Origin: Henckelia pumila
Taxonomy: Eukaryota > Streptophyta > Magnoliopsida > Lamiales > Gesneriaceae
Reading direction: 5' to 3'
NCBI RefSeq assembly: GCF_033568475.1
Contig: NC_133121.1
Location: forward strand, 496,001-560,000
DNA: 64,000 bases
Part shown: piece after piece, positions 63,730-64,000 of the stretch
Layout: the number at the start of each line of letters is the position of its first letter
Position numbering within the stretch: the stretch's first letter is position 1
Translations under genes and position numbers: made by a program
Notes under the pieces: model-generated
The model's database searches: none
What the model saw: only the letters and a program-made list of their open reading frames with translations
Told to the model about the DNA's origin: nothing

Positions 63730-64000
63730 TAGGGGTGACAAATTTTATATAAATCCCGACCCGTCCCGATTTCCAACCTGATCCCGTCCCAAAATTTTCC
63801 CGCCTGAGTGGTCGGGATTTTTTCCGACCAGATTAATTTCGGGATCGGGATAGGCTACTTTTCCCGATGGTATTCCCGACCTGAATATAAAAATAATATT
63901 TTTTTAATAATATTTTTTAATTAAAAATAATAATTTTTTAAAAAATTTTATGTTTTAATATTAATGTTTTTATAATTATATACCATATATTTTTTTTATA
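63730..64000. mobile_element. Start of hAT-type element E, cut by window end
   Basis: TAGGGGTGACAAATTTTATA begins three bases after the target duplication of element D. Behind it come repeats of CCCGACCCG, ATCCCG and TTTCCCG type in both orientations. The tip matches the other elements but the internal motif differs. The other end is outside the window, so no target duplication can be checked. Confidence 0.6.

Noticed and set aside
1-64000. CRISPR arrays, operons, bacterial promoters or terminators
   Set aside because: None seen; all direct repeats are microsatellites, tandem duplications or transposon motifs in a plant nuclear sequence.

Overview
The window is nuclear DNA of a flowering plant, most likely a core eudicot. 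Every gene with recognisable homology matches a plant protein family, the genes are split by AT-rich GT-AG introns, and the spaces between them hold plant-type MITEs and LINE fragments. I see no bacterial, viral or organellar gene. The species cannot be named from sequence alone; an asterid is only an impression. Ten gene models are supported, and splice sites were chosen by reading frame, consensus and family similarity. LAYOUT: (1) 1-6786, + strand: 3' part of ARPC2A, an Arp2/3 actin-nucleation subunit, with the 5' end outside the window. (2) 7546-8383, +: a thylakoid protein resembling MPH1, which maintains photosystem II in high light. (3) 9367-12990, -: an uncharacterised conserved plant membrane protein in eight exons. 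It is head-to-head, over 573 bp, with (4) TAF2, 13564-35302, +: the TFIID subunit, 25 exons and 1484 residues, whose long introns hold most of the LINE debris. (5) 36331-37338, -: a DEDDh exonuclease of the ERI1/ERI2 type whose GRF zinc finger is cut off by a stop and a frameshift. (6) 38115-42364, -: a CLASSY3/4-like SNF2 protein of RNA-directed DNA methylation. (7) 44187-45596, +: a TRF2/HOY1 PH-like domain protein. (8) 47044-48022, +: an RluA-type RNA pseudouridine synthase. (9) 48399-53748, -: class I alpha-mannosidase MNS1/2 (GH47) of N-glycan trimming in the Golgi. (10) 55398-61129, -: the WD40 protein PWP1, with two GC-AG introns and probably a 5' UTR exon near 62.6-62.8 kb.

REPEATS: Five short elements begin TAGGGG or close to it. 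Four are complete and flanked by 8-bp target duplications, as non-autonomous hAT elements are (26682-27373, 46131-46561, 54259-54604, 62830-63718); the fifth starts at 63730 and runs off the window. Their interiors repeat CCGAA/TTCGG- or TTTGGTT-like motifs. The 62830-63718 copy contains what looks like a captured exon-intron piece. L1-type LINE pieces lie in TAF2 introns on both strands, an RTE-type LINE tail lies in an ARPC2A intron, and several tandem duplications and microsatellites sit beside splice sites.

HOW IT FITS TOGETHER: These are ordinary housekeeping genes with no operon logic. The only functional neighbourhood is the same-strand pair of CLASSY-like gene and siRNA-type exonuclease, which may be chance. 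I found no clear new multi-gene system. The best leads are the disrupted exonuclease/GRF gene, the two GC-AG introns of PWP1, the hAT element with captured sequence next to the PWP1 leader, and a 62-bp duplication that copies an ARPC2A splice donor.
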